NCBI GenBank assembly: GCA_017464345.1
Contig: JAFUAH010000001.1
Coordinates: 1 to 64,000, forward strand
Length of the DNA: 64,000 nucleotides
Source of the DNA: Bacteroidaceae bacterium
GTDB lineage: Bacteria > Bacteroidota > Bacteroidia > Bacteroidales > Bacteroidaceae
Direction of reading: 5' to 3'
Part shown: positions 45,303 to 52,371 of the stretch, piece after piece
Position numbering within the stretch: the stretch's first letter is position 1
How the letters are laid out: the number at the start of each line of letters is the position of its first letter
Position numbers and translations under genes: made by a program
Notes under the pieces: model-generated
Seen by the model: only the letters and a program-made list of their open reading frames with translations
Databases searched by the model: none
Told to the model about the DNA's origin: nothing

Positions 45303-47066
45303 ATGGCTTTTGACTGGAAAGGAGAATACGCGAAGGTGACTTCCACCTTCCCCAACCACGGACAACGCCCCGTCATCGGCATCACAGGCAACTTTGGCGA
45401 CCGAGGATGCGAACTGGCCGAAGGTTACTTCCGCTCTGTTCTGGAGGCCGGCGGAGTGCCCATGGTCATCCCTCCCTACGAGGACCGGGAAGCCCTATTG
45501 GGGACACTCGACCACATCGATGGTCTGCTGCTATCGGGGGGCGGAGACATCAATCCGCTATACCTTGGCGAGGAACCGTCGCCTGCCCTGCACAGTATCA
45601 ATCCCCGACGCGACTTGCCCGAGTTGCTTCTGACACGCCTGGCCTATGACCGACAACTGCCTATGCTGGGCATCTGTCGCGGTTGCCAGGTCTTGGCTGC
45701 TGCATTGGGCGGCACGGTATATCAGGACATTCACGAAGCCATGCCCGACACTCGACTGCTGAAGCACAGCCAAGACTTGCCACGGGAATATGCTTCGCAC
45801 ACGATAGACCTGGCCGAGGGCAGCCTCATCCGCGGCATCATGCAGGCCAATACCCTACCTGTCAATTCGTTCCACCATCAGGCCGTAGGCCAACCTGGGC
45901 CGCACCTGCGTGTCTCGGCCACGGCCCCCGACGGTGTCGTGGAAGCCATCGAGAGTACGGAGTACAAGAGCATACTGGGCGTGCAGTGGCATCCCGAATG
46001 CTTCATCCTGCGGAACGACACCACCATGCTGCCCCCCTTCGAATGGCTGGTGGGCGAGGCCCGTTCGTTCCACGAGGCGGTCAGTCTGCATCGGCACATC
46101 CTCACGCTCGACAGCCATTGCGACACTCCGATGTTTGCCGACAAGGGCATAAATTTCACAAGCCGTGACCCACAGATACTGGTCGATTTGCACAAAATGA
46201 CGGAAGGGCACCTGGATGCCTCCATCATGGTGGCCTATCTGCCACAGGGCGAGCGGAACACGGAGACCTATAGGGCGGTTACGGAGAAGACCCAACACCT
46301 GTTGCACTACATCCAGCAGTTGGCAGACAGCAATCCCAGCCACATCGGATTGGCCCGTACGCCCGACGACCTCTACCACTTGAAAAGCGAAGGGAAAAAG
46401 GCCCTGATGATGGGCATAGAGAACGGTTACGCCATCGGACGCGACCTGTCGCTCATAGAGAACTTCCGTCGGCAGGGCGTGGTGTATATGACCCTCTGCC
46501 ACAACGGCGATAACGACATTTGCGACTCCGCCCGGGGCAATGCCGAGCATGGCGGCCTGAGCACCTTTGGCCGTGAGGTCGTCCGGGAGATGAACCGCGT
46601 AGGCATGATGGTTGATCTGAGCCATGCTGCCGAATCGAGTTTCTGGCAAGCGCTGGAGGTGAGCGAGACTCCTATCGTATGCAGCCATTCGAGTTGCCGT
46701 TCCCTTTGCGACCATCCGCGTAACCTGACCGACGAACAGATGCGTGCCCTGGCAGAAAAAGACGGTGTCATGCAAGTGACGCTGTACGAAGGCTTCCTGC
46801 GCCGTGACGGGCAGGCCACCATCAAGGATGCCGTGCAGCACATCAACCATGCCGTGGAGGTAATGGGCATCGAGCACGTGGGCATCGGCACCGACTTCGA
46901 CGGTGACGGTGGTGTGCCCGGTGTCGCTTCGGCCAGCGAAATCATCAATCTGACCCGCCTACTGCGTGAGGTCGGATACACCGACGAACAACTACGCCTG
47001 CTCTGGGGAGAAAACTTCCTGCGGGTGATGAGGATAGTACAATTGAAGGTTGAAGTTAAAAGTTGA
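45303..47066 (+). CDS. Fusion of C26-type gamma-glutamyl hydrolase and M19 dipeptidase
   Basis: 587 residues in two enzymes. Residues 20-255: class I glutamine amidotransferase-like C26 domain with LLLSGGGDINP, nucleophile Cys in GICRGCQ, and catalytic His-Glu in VQWHPE. Residues 265-580: M19 renal-dipeptidase fold with zinc ligands His and Asp in DSHCDTP, bridging Glu in MMGIENGYA, His in VDLSHAAE and in VCSHSSCRSL, and IGTDFDGDG near the end. No signal peptide. Successive removal of a gamma-glutamyl group and cleavage of the remaining dipeptide is a reasonable inference. The last codons (LKVEVKS) lie in a 7-bp repeat. Confidence 0.9.
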   Translation: MAFDWKGEYAKVTSTFPNHGQRPVIGITGNFGDRGCELAEGYFRSVLEAGGVPMVIPPYEDREALLGTLDHIDGLLLSGGGDINPLYLGEEPSPALHSINPRRDLPELLLTRLAYDRQLPMLGICRGCQVLAAALGGTVYQDIHEAMPDTRLLKHSQDLPREYASHTIDLAEGSLIRGIMQANTLPVNSFHHQAVGQPGPHLRVSATAPDGVVEAIESTEYKSILGVQWHPECFILRNDTTMLPPFEWLVGEARSFHEAVSLHRHILTLDSHCDTPMFADKGINFTSRDPQILVDLHKMTEGHLDASIMVAYLPQGERNTETYRAVTEKTQHLLHYIQQLADSNPSHIGLARTPDDLYHLKSEGKKALMMGIENGYAIGRDLSLIENFRRQGVVYMTLCHNGDNDICDSARGNAEHGGLSTFGREVVREMNRVGMMVDLSHAAESSFWQALEVSETPIVCSHSSCRSLCDHPRNLTDEQMRALAEKDGVMQVTLYEGFLRRDGQATIKDAVQHINHAVEVMGIEHVGIGTDFDGDGGVPGVASASEIINLTRLLREVGYTDEQLRLLWGENFLRVMRIVQLKVEVKS

Positions 47067-47069
47067 AAG
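47043..47069. repeat. 7-bp AACTTTC-type repeat at the C26-M19 / M28 gene junction
   Basis: TTGAAGG, TTGAAGT, TAAAAGT, TGAAAGC-type units, the inverse of the AACTTTC family at tsaE. It encodes the last seven residues of the upstream protein. Confidence 0.55.
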
Positions 47070-47071
47070 CC

Positions 47072-48076
47072 ATGAAGCGAACTATATTTCTCATTTTCTC
47101 ATTTTCTCATTTTCTCATTTTCCTATCGTGTGGACACAAGACCCAACAAGCGGAAGGGCCTGACACCATCCCTATGCAACCGTGCCCCAGGTTTGTGGCA
47201 GGGAATGCCATGCACACTATCGTGGCACAGTGTGAACTGGGGCCTCGTGTGCCGGGCAGCGAAGCCTGGAAGCTGTGTGGTGACAGCATCGTCGCATGGT
47301 TTACGGAACTGGGTCTCGAAGTGGAGGAACAGCAAACGACCGTAACCCGCTACGACGGACAGACAATACCCTGTCGCAACATCACGGCCCGGTTGAATGC
47401 CAACGATCCCGACCGCATCCTGCTCTGTACGCACTGGGACAGTCGCCCCTGGGCCGACAACGACCCTGACGAGGCGAACCACAAGCGTCCCGTCCTAGCC
47501 GCCAACGATGGTGCCAGCGGTGTAGCCGTGCTACGGGAACTAGCCCGCGTGCTGACGAGCGACGGCACTATCGGTACTGGCATAGACTTTGTATGCTTCG
47601 ATGCCGAAGACTGCGGAACGCCCCAGTGGGCCGACATAGAAAACGACAGCGAGGAGAGTACATGGTGCCTGGGCTCCAAGGTCTGGAGTACCGAGGCTGC
47701 ACAGGCGAACTACGGGGCTCGCTTCGGCATCCTGTTCGACATGGTGGGCGGACGCGGTAGCACCTTCTCCCGCGAATCCGTATCCATGCACTATGCTCAG
47801 CCCGTGGTGGAACTGCTGTGGCACATCGCCCAGCAACTGGGCTACGGGCATTATTTTCCCTTGCGCGACGGTGGGGGCATAGTTGATGACCATGTCAATG
47901 TCAATCAGATTGCCCGTGTGCCATGTATCGACATCGTGCCCTACCACACCGACGGCCCCAGTTCGTTCGGCCCTACATGGCACACTGTCAGCGACACGCC
48001 CGAAAACATCGACCCCAACGTGCTCGAAGCCGTGGGGCAAAGCGTGCTGCAACTGATATACAATGATGCAAAATAA
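47072..48076 (+). CDS. M28-family lipoprotein, glutaminyl-peptide cyclotransferase-like
   Basis: 334 residues from the ATG five bases past the previous stop. Lipoprotein signal with FLSCG lipobox, its hydrophobic core encoded by four CTCATTTT repeats (47090-47121). The M28 zinc-peptidase fold shows THWDSRPWAD (metal His/Asp), NDGASGVAVL, FVCFDAEDCG (Glu/Asp) and a late His near DDHVNVN. The subfamily resembles bacterial glutaminyl cyclases, which form N-terminal pyroglutamate; aminopeptidase activity remains possible. Operon with the C26-M19 fusion. Confidence 0.86.
   Translation: MKRTIFLIFSFSHFLIFLSCGHKTQQAEGPDTIPMQPCPRFVAGNAMHTIVAQCELGPRVPGSEAWKLCGDSIVAWFTELGLEVEEQQTTVTRYDGQTIPCRNITARLNANDPDRILLCTHWDSRPWADNDPDEANHKRPVLAANDGASGVAVLRELARVLTSDGTIGTGIDFVCFDAEDCGTPQWADIENDSEESTWCLGSKVWSTEAAQANYGARFGILFDMVGGRGSTFSRESVSMHYAQPVVELLWHIAQQLGYGHYFPLRDGGGIVDDHVNVNQIARVPCIDIVPYHTDGPSSFGPTWHTVSDTPENIDPNVLEAVGQSVLQLIYNDAK
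47090..47121 (+). repeat. Four tandem copies of CTCATTTT within a signal peptide
   Basis: Exact 8-bp units in the 5' coding region of the M28 gene. Because 8 is not a multiple of 3, gain or loss of one unit would shift the frame. Confidence 0.8.
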
Positions 48077-48146
48077 TAGGACCATAAGACACATAGGACA
48101 TATAGGACTTATTGGACTTATTGGACTTATAAGACCCATAAAACTC
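48075..48146. repeat. 9-bp TAGGACTTA-type tandem repeat upstream of sufE
   Basis: About eight degenerate units (TAGGACATA, TAGGACTTA, TTGGACTTA twice, TAAGACCCA, TAAAACTCA) fill the 77-bp gap between the M28 gene and sufE. Confidence 0.75.
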
Positions 48147-48153
48147 ACCAAAC

Positions 48154-48576
48154 ATGACCATCAACGAAATACAAGACGAGATTATCGAAGAGTTCCAGGA
48201 ACTAGATGACTGGATGGACCGCTACCAGTTGCTCATAGACATGGGTAGCGACCAGCAGCCCCTGCCCGAGAAGTACAAGACGGAGCAAAACCTGATAGAC
48301 GGTTGCCAGAGCCGCGTATGGCTGCAAGCCGACCTGGTGGAGGGGCGCATCCACTTCCAGGCAGAGAGCGATGCCCTCATCGTGAAGGGCATTGTCACCC
48401 TGCTTCTGCGCGTGCTCAATGACCAGACTCCCCAGGACATTCTTTCGGCCGACCTCTATTTCATAGAACAAATAGGCCTGCGCGACCATCTCTCCCCCAC
48501 CCGCAGCAACGGCCTGCTGGCCATGCTGAAGCAGATGAAAATGTACGCCCTGGCCTTCCAGAGCACGAATAAATAG
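48154..48576 (+). CDS. sufE: SufE-family cysteine desulfuration protein
   Basis: 140 residues. It accepts persulfide sulfur from a cysteine desulfurase for Fe-S cluster assembly. The acceptor Cys51 lies in LIDGCQSRVW, the family signature; the fold continues with LLLRVLNDQTPQDIL and ends GLLAMLKQMK. Length is normal. The SufBCDS genes are not in the window. Followed by dusB after 15 bp. Confidence 0.93.
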   Translation: MTINEIQDEIIEEFQELDDWMDRYQLLIDMGSDQQPLPEKYKTEQNLIDGCQSRVWLQADLVEGRIHFQAESDALIVKGIVTLLLRVLNDQTPQDILSADLYFIEQIGLRDHLSPTRSNGLLAMLKQMKMYALAFQSTNK

Positions 48577-48591
48577 TCTTACCATCGGAGC

Positions 48592-49668
48592 ATGAATATT
48601 GGCAATATCAGCTTTCCCGAATACCCCGTGTTCCTCGCCCCCATGGAGGACGTGACGGACATCGGCTTCCGCCTGCTGTGCAAGCAGATGGGGGCCGACC
48701 TGGTATATTCTGAGTTCGTGTCGAGCGATGCCCTCATACGCGGAGTGAACCGCAGTTTCGAAAAGCTGGCCGTATGCGACGACGAGCGCCCGGTGGCCAT
48801 CCAGATTTACGGTCGCTTTGTGGAGGCCATGCGCGATGCGGCACAGATAGTAGTGGAGCAAGCACGGCCTGACATCCTGGACATCAACTTCGGCTGCCCC
48901 GTGAAGCGCGTGGCGGGCAAGGGGGCCGGGGCCGGCATGTTGCAGAACATACCCCTCATGCTGGAGATTACGCGGGCGGTGGTGGATGCCGTGCCTGGTA
49001 CGCCCGTCACTGTGAAGACGCGATTGGGATGGGACCAGGAGCACCGCATCATCACCACCCTGGCCGAGCAGTTGCAGGACTGTGGCATAGAGGCGCTGAC
49101 CATCCACGGCCGCACCCGCAGCCAAATGTACACCGGCGAGGCCGACTGGACACTCATCGGAGAGGTGAAGCGGAACCCGCGCATTCGCATCCCCATCATC
49201 GGCAACGGCGACATCACCAGCCCGGAACGGGCCCGCGAGTGCTTCGACCGCTACGGCGTGGATGCCGTCATGGTGGGGCGTGCCACCTTCGGCCGCCCGT
49301 GGATATTCAGGGAGATAAAGGAGCATCTAAGAAGTGAGAAGCAAGAGGTGAGAGGTGAGAGAAATGGGGCACAGACGCAAGAAGCAGACGTATCCTCTCA
49401 CCCCTCACCCCTCACCTCTCACCTCCAAGAAGGTCTCACCCCCGAGTGGAAACTCAGCATCCTGAAGCAGCAGGTGCTGACCAGCGTAGAGCGGCTCGAC
49501 GAGTACCGGGGTATCCTGCACAGCCGCCGCCACCTGGCCGCCTCGCCCCTGTTCAAGGGCATACCCAACTTCCGCGAGACACGTATCCGCATGCTCCGAG
49601 CCGAGACCGTGAAGGAACTGTTTGAAATCTTAGATGACATCAGCCCCATTGTCCATTGTAAACTGTGA
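48592..49668 (+). CDS. dusB: tRNA-dihydrouridine synthase (DusB-like)
   Basis: 358 residues, FMN-dependent reduction of uridines in the tRNA D-loop. Signatures: LAPMEDVTDIGFR, catalytic Cys102 in NFGCPVKRV, HGRTRSQMYTGEADW, GNGDI and MVGRATFGRPW. A low-complexity insert at residues 246-279 (SEKQEVRGERNG, then SSHPSPLTSHL) follows the flavin domain and is encoded by an inverted pair of 7-bp repeats. The C-terminal helical domain resumes after it (LTPEWKLSILKQQV). 3 bp before the U32 gene. Confidence 0.93.
   Translation: MNIGNISFPEYPVFLAPMEDVTDIGFRLLCKQMGADLVYSEFVSSDALIRGVNRSFEKLAVCDDERPVAIQIYGRFVEAMRDAAQIVVEQARPDILDINFGCPVKRVAGKGAGAGMLQNIPLMLEITRAVVDAVPGTPVTVKTRLGWDQEHRIITTLAEQLQDCGIEALTIHGRTRSQMYTGEADWTLIGEVKRNPRIRIPIIGNGDITSPERARECFDRYGVDAVMVGRATFGRPWIFREIKEHLRSEKQEVRGERNGAQTQEADVSSHPSPLTSHLQEGLTPEWKLSILKQQVLTSVERLDEYRGILHSRRHLAASPLFKGIPNFRETRIRMLRAETVKELFEILDDISPIVHCKL
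49331..49426. repeat. Inverted pair of 7-bp repeats inside dusB
   Basis: Left array 49331-49361 (GTGAGAG-type units) and right array 49394-49426 (TCTCACC, CCTCACC units) are inverse to each other across 32 bp. The whole 96 bp is 32 codons, so the frame is kept. Confidence 0.78.
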
Positions 49669-49687
49669 ACTATGAATTGTGAATTTG
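49647..49687. repeat. 7-bp repeat across the dusB stop and U32 start
   Basis: Units ATTGTCC, ATTGTAA, ACTGTGA, ACTATGA, ATTGTGA. They contribute the dusB stop codon, its last residues (IVHCKL), and the ATG and first codons (MNCEFE) of the next gene. Confidence 0.68.
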
Positions 49688-50919
49688 AAATCATGGCCCC
49701 CGTGGGCTCGCCCGAGTCGCTGGCAGCAGCCTTGCGAGCAGGGGCCGACAGCATATACTTCGGCATCGAGCGGCTGAACATGCGGGCACACTCGGCATCG
49801 GCGTTCACCATCGACGACCTCCGGCGCATTGCCCGCGAGTGCCGCACGTTCGGGGTGAAGAGCTACCTCACCGTCAATACTATTATTTACGACGAGGACA
49901 TCAGCCTGATGCACCAGATTGTCGATGCGGCCCGCGAGGCAGGCATCTCCGCCGTCATAGCCTCGGACGTGGCCGTCATGGCGTACTGCCGCCAGGTGGG
50001 CCAGGAGGTGCACCTGTCCACCCAACTGAACATCTCCAACGTGGAGGCTCTGCGCTTCTATGCTCAGTTTGCCGACGTCGTCGTGCTGGCCCGCGAACTC
50101 CGCATGGAGCAGGTGGCCGAAATATACCGCCACATCCAGGAGGAGCACATTACGGGTCCCTCGGGCCAGCTGGTGCGCATCGAGATGTTTTGCCATGGTG
50201 CCCTGTGCATGGCCGTCAGCGGCAAGTGCTACCTCAGTCTGGACAACATGGGACGCTCGGCCAACCGCGGCGAGTGCATGCAGCTCTGCCGCCGCAGCTA
50301 TACCGTGCGCGACACGGAGACGGGCACAGAGCTGGAGATTGACAACAAGTACGTCATGAGTCCCCGGGACCTGAAGACCGTCCGCTTCATCGACCGTATG
50401 ATGGAGGCTGGCGTCAGGGTCTTCAAGATAGAGGGCCGCGCCCGCGGAGCCGACTATGTGGATACCGTGGTGCGCTGCTACAGAGAGGCCATACAGGCCG
50501 TGCTGGACGGCACGTTCACCGAGGAAAGGAAAGACGAGTGGGACCGGCAGCTTAGCCGAGTCTTCAACCGTGGCTTCTGGGACGGCTACTACCAAGGCCA
50601 GTTGTTGGGCGAATGGACACGGAGACCTGGCTCCAGCGCCACCGAACGGAAGACCTACTGCGGAAGGGGCATACGCTACTACTCCAAGTTGGGCGTGGCC
50701 GAGTTCAAGATAGAGGCCAGCGAGCTCCATCAGGGCGACCGCATCCTCGTCACCGGCCCCACCACAGGAGCCCAGTACGGCACGGCCACAGAGATTCGTT
50801 TCGACCTCCGCCCCGTCCCCGTGGCCCGGAAGGGCTGGCACGTCAGCATCCCCTTCCCCGTCAAGGTGCGCCCCAGCGACAAGCTCTTCATCCTCACCGA
50901 GGCCGAACCTCAAGAATGA
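49672..50919 (+). CDS. U32-family protein (peptidase U32 / tRNA hydroxylation type)
   Basis: 415 residues. The U32 signature is clear: EMFCHGALCMAVSGKCYLS, then RSANRGECMQLCRR, giving the four conserved cysteines that in related proteins bind an Fe-S cluster. The N-terminal TIM-like part has APVGSPESLAAALRAGAD. Family members include YegQ/TrhP, which makes 5-hydroxyuridine in tRNA; proximity to dusB fits a tRNA role. Classical collagenase activity is less likely. Confidence 0.88.
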   Translation: MNCEFEIMAPVGSPESLAAALRAGADSIYFGIERLNMRAHSASAFTIDDLRRIARECRTFGVKSYLTVNTIIYDEDISLMHQIVDAAREAGISAVIASDVAVMAYCRQVGQEVHLSTQLNISNVEALRFYAQFADVVVLARELRMEQVAEIYRHIQEEHITGPSGQLVRIEMFCHGALCMAVSGKCYLSLDNMGRSANRGECMQLCRRSYTVRDTETGTELEIDNKYVMSPRDLKTVRFIDRMMEAGVRVFKIEGRARGADYVDTVVRCYREAIQAVLDGTFTEERKDEWDRQLSRVFNRGFWDGYYQGQLLGEWTRRPGSSATERKTYCGRGIRYYSKLGVAEFKIEASELHQGDRILVTGPTTGAQYGTATEIRFDLRPVPVARKGWHVSIPFPVKVRPSDKLFILTEAEPQE

Positions 50920-51002
50920 ATGTTTTTCTCGGCGACTTTCCCCGCCCCCGATGTCACGATTTCTCAGCATGGGCTGAAATACCCCCTATACAGGAGTTAT
51001 GT

Positions 51003-51110
51003 AACCAAGTGGGGTGGGGTTATGCAACCCCCACCCCTGTGATTGCATAACCCCACGCCACTTAGTTGCATAACCCCCATTTCGGGGCTTCCAAGATGTA
51101 AGGATTTTTT
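51003..51110. repeat. TTGCATAACCCC element (copy 2)
   Basis: Arms 51003-51027 and 51043-51067 (AAGTGGSGTGGGGTTATGC type) form a 25-bp hairpin with two mismatches. A third TTGCATAACCCC follows at 51067-51078, then CCCC/GGGG and ATGTAAGGATTT. It fills most of the gap between the convergent U32 and epimerase genes; no gene is seen from 50920 to 51118. Confidence 0.72.
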
Positions 51111-51118
51111 CCACCGCC

Positions 51119-52246
51119 CTACAGCCACCCTTCCTGCCTGTACCACTGGACGGAGCGGCGTACACCTTCCTCCAGTTGCACCTGGGGTTCGTAGCCCAGA
51201 TCGCGACGGGCGGGCCCGATGTCGCACTGCCAGTTGCGCTGGCTGAGGATATGGTACTTGTCGAGGTTCAGCGTGGTCAGCCGTCCCATCCAGCGGCAAA
51301 GCATGCCATTGACGGCGCACACCAGCCAGAGGAACCACAGCGGAGCCTTGATGTGCAGCACCCAGGGCACCTGACGGGAGTCAATCTCGCCCGTCTCGGA
51401 AGAGCGCCCCATTTCCTGCTGCAGGAGGTCGCTGAAGCGGCGGCTGTCATAGACTTCACCGTCCGACAGGAAGTAGCCCCGTCCCACGGCGCCAGGGGCA
51501 TCCATGGCCTTATAGACCGCTTGTACAACGTCTGAGACATAGACGAAGGTGATTTCCTGCGGCCGGTAGCCCACGGCGAAATCGACATGCTGCCGAATGC
51601 TCTGTGCCATCAGGAAGTAGTCGCGCTCGCGAGGCCCATAGACTCCAGTGGGACGCAGGATGACGTAGGGGAATCCCCCCTGCTCGCGGTCGAGCCCCAC
51701 CTCCCCGGCCAGCCCGGCCAAGAACTGCTCCGCCGCCAATTTACTCTCGCCATATGCCGTGTTAGGCATAGGCGTGTCGGTGTCCTGTATCGGTACATAT
51801 ATCCAGGGACTGTCCTCGGTGGCACGGCGCACAGGCTCCTCCCGTATGGCCCCATAGATACTGAGCGAGGAGACGAAGACGAAGCGCCGGGGAACCATGT
51901 CCTCGGCCATCAGGGCCCGCACCAGATGCTTTGTCCCCTCGGTATTGGTCTGGAAGAAGCCCTCCCGGCGCAGGCTCTTCGTGGCCCCGGCAGCGTGAAC
52001 CACATAGTCCCAGCCGCGTCCGCCCATCTCCTCCCGATAGTGACGCAACTGCTGGCGCAGCCGTTCATAGTCCCCTAGGTCCAGCTGGGCAAACCGCAGT
52101 CGTTCATCCGTGAGATACTGGCTGCTGCTGGTGCGGCGCATCCCGGCCCACACCCGGAAGCCCCGGTCGAGGCCTTCGCTGCAAATGAAACTCCCTATGA
52201 AGCCCGAGGCTCCGGTAACGAGAATATTCAATTCCCTGTCCATCAT
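51119..52246 (-). CDS. NAD(P)-dependent epimerase/dehydratase (extended SDR)
   Basis: 375 residues. Rossmann motif TGASGFIG at residues 11-18 and catalytic Tyr-x3-Lys as YGESK with Ser upstream (FVSSLSIYG). A segment near residue 290 (VPWVLHIKAPLWFLWL) is hydrophobic and may be a membrane-associated helix, as in 3-beta-HSD-like family members. The substrate (nucleotide sugar, sterol-like or isoprenoid) cannot be told. Divergent from rnr with adjacent promoters. Confidence 0.85.
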   Translation of the reverse strand: MMDRELNILVTGASGFIGSFICSEGLDRGFRVWAGMRRTSSSQYLTDERLRFAQLDLGDYERLRQQLRHYREEMGGRGWDYVVHAAGATKSLRREGFFQTNTEGTKHLVRALMAEDMVPRRFVFVSSLSIYGAIREEPVRRATEDSPWIYVPIQDTDTPMPNTAYGESKLAAEQFLAGLAGEVGLDREQGGFPYVILRPTGVYGPRERDYFLMAQSIRQHVDFAVGYRPQEITFVYVSDVVQAVYKAMDAPGAVGRGYFLSDGEVYDSRRFSDLLQQEMGRSSETGEIDSRQVPWVLHIKAPLWFLWLVCAVNGMLCRWMGRLTTLNLDKYHILSQRNWQCDIGPARRDLGYEPQVQLEEGVRRSVQWYRQEGWL

Positions 52247-52302
52247 ATACTATATTCCATTAGGCTGCACCCCCGAAGCGGCGCAAGACGATTATTTCCT
52301 TG

Positions 52303-52310
52303 CAAAAGTA
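52303..52310 (-). promoter_or_regulatory. -7 promoter element of the epimerase gene
   Basis: TACTTTTG on the minus strand, 57 bp before the epimerase start. Confidence 0.55.
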
Positions 52311-52332
52311 AGAAAATGTTCGCAATTATCCG

Positions 52333-52340
52333 TATATTTG
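52333..52340 (+). promoter_or_regulatory. rnr -7 promoter element
   Basis: TATATTTG, 32 bp before the rnr ATG and only 22 bp from the divergent element at 52303-52310. Confidence 0.6.
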
Positions 52341-52371
52341 CACTACGAATTGCACTTAAATACACGATACT

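Noticed and set aside
52341..52370. CTACGAATTGCAC before rnr as another copy of the 9-bp repeat
   Set aside because: Only one unit matches well. This can be chance in an AT-rich promoter region.
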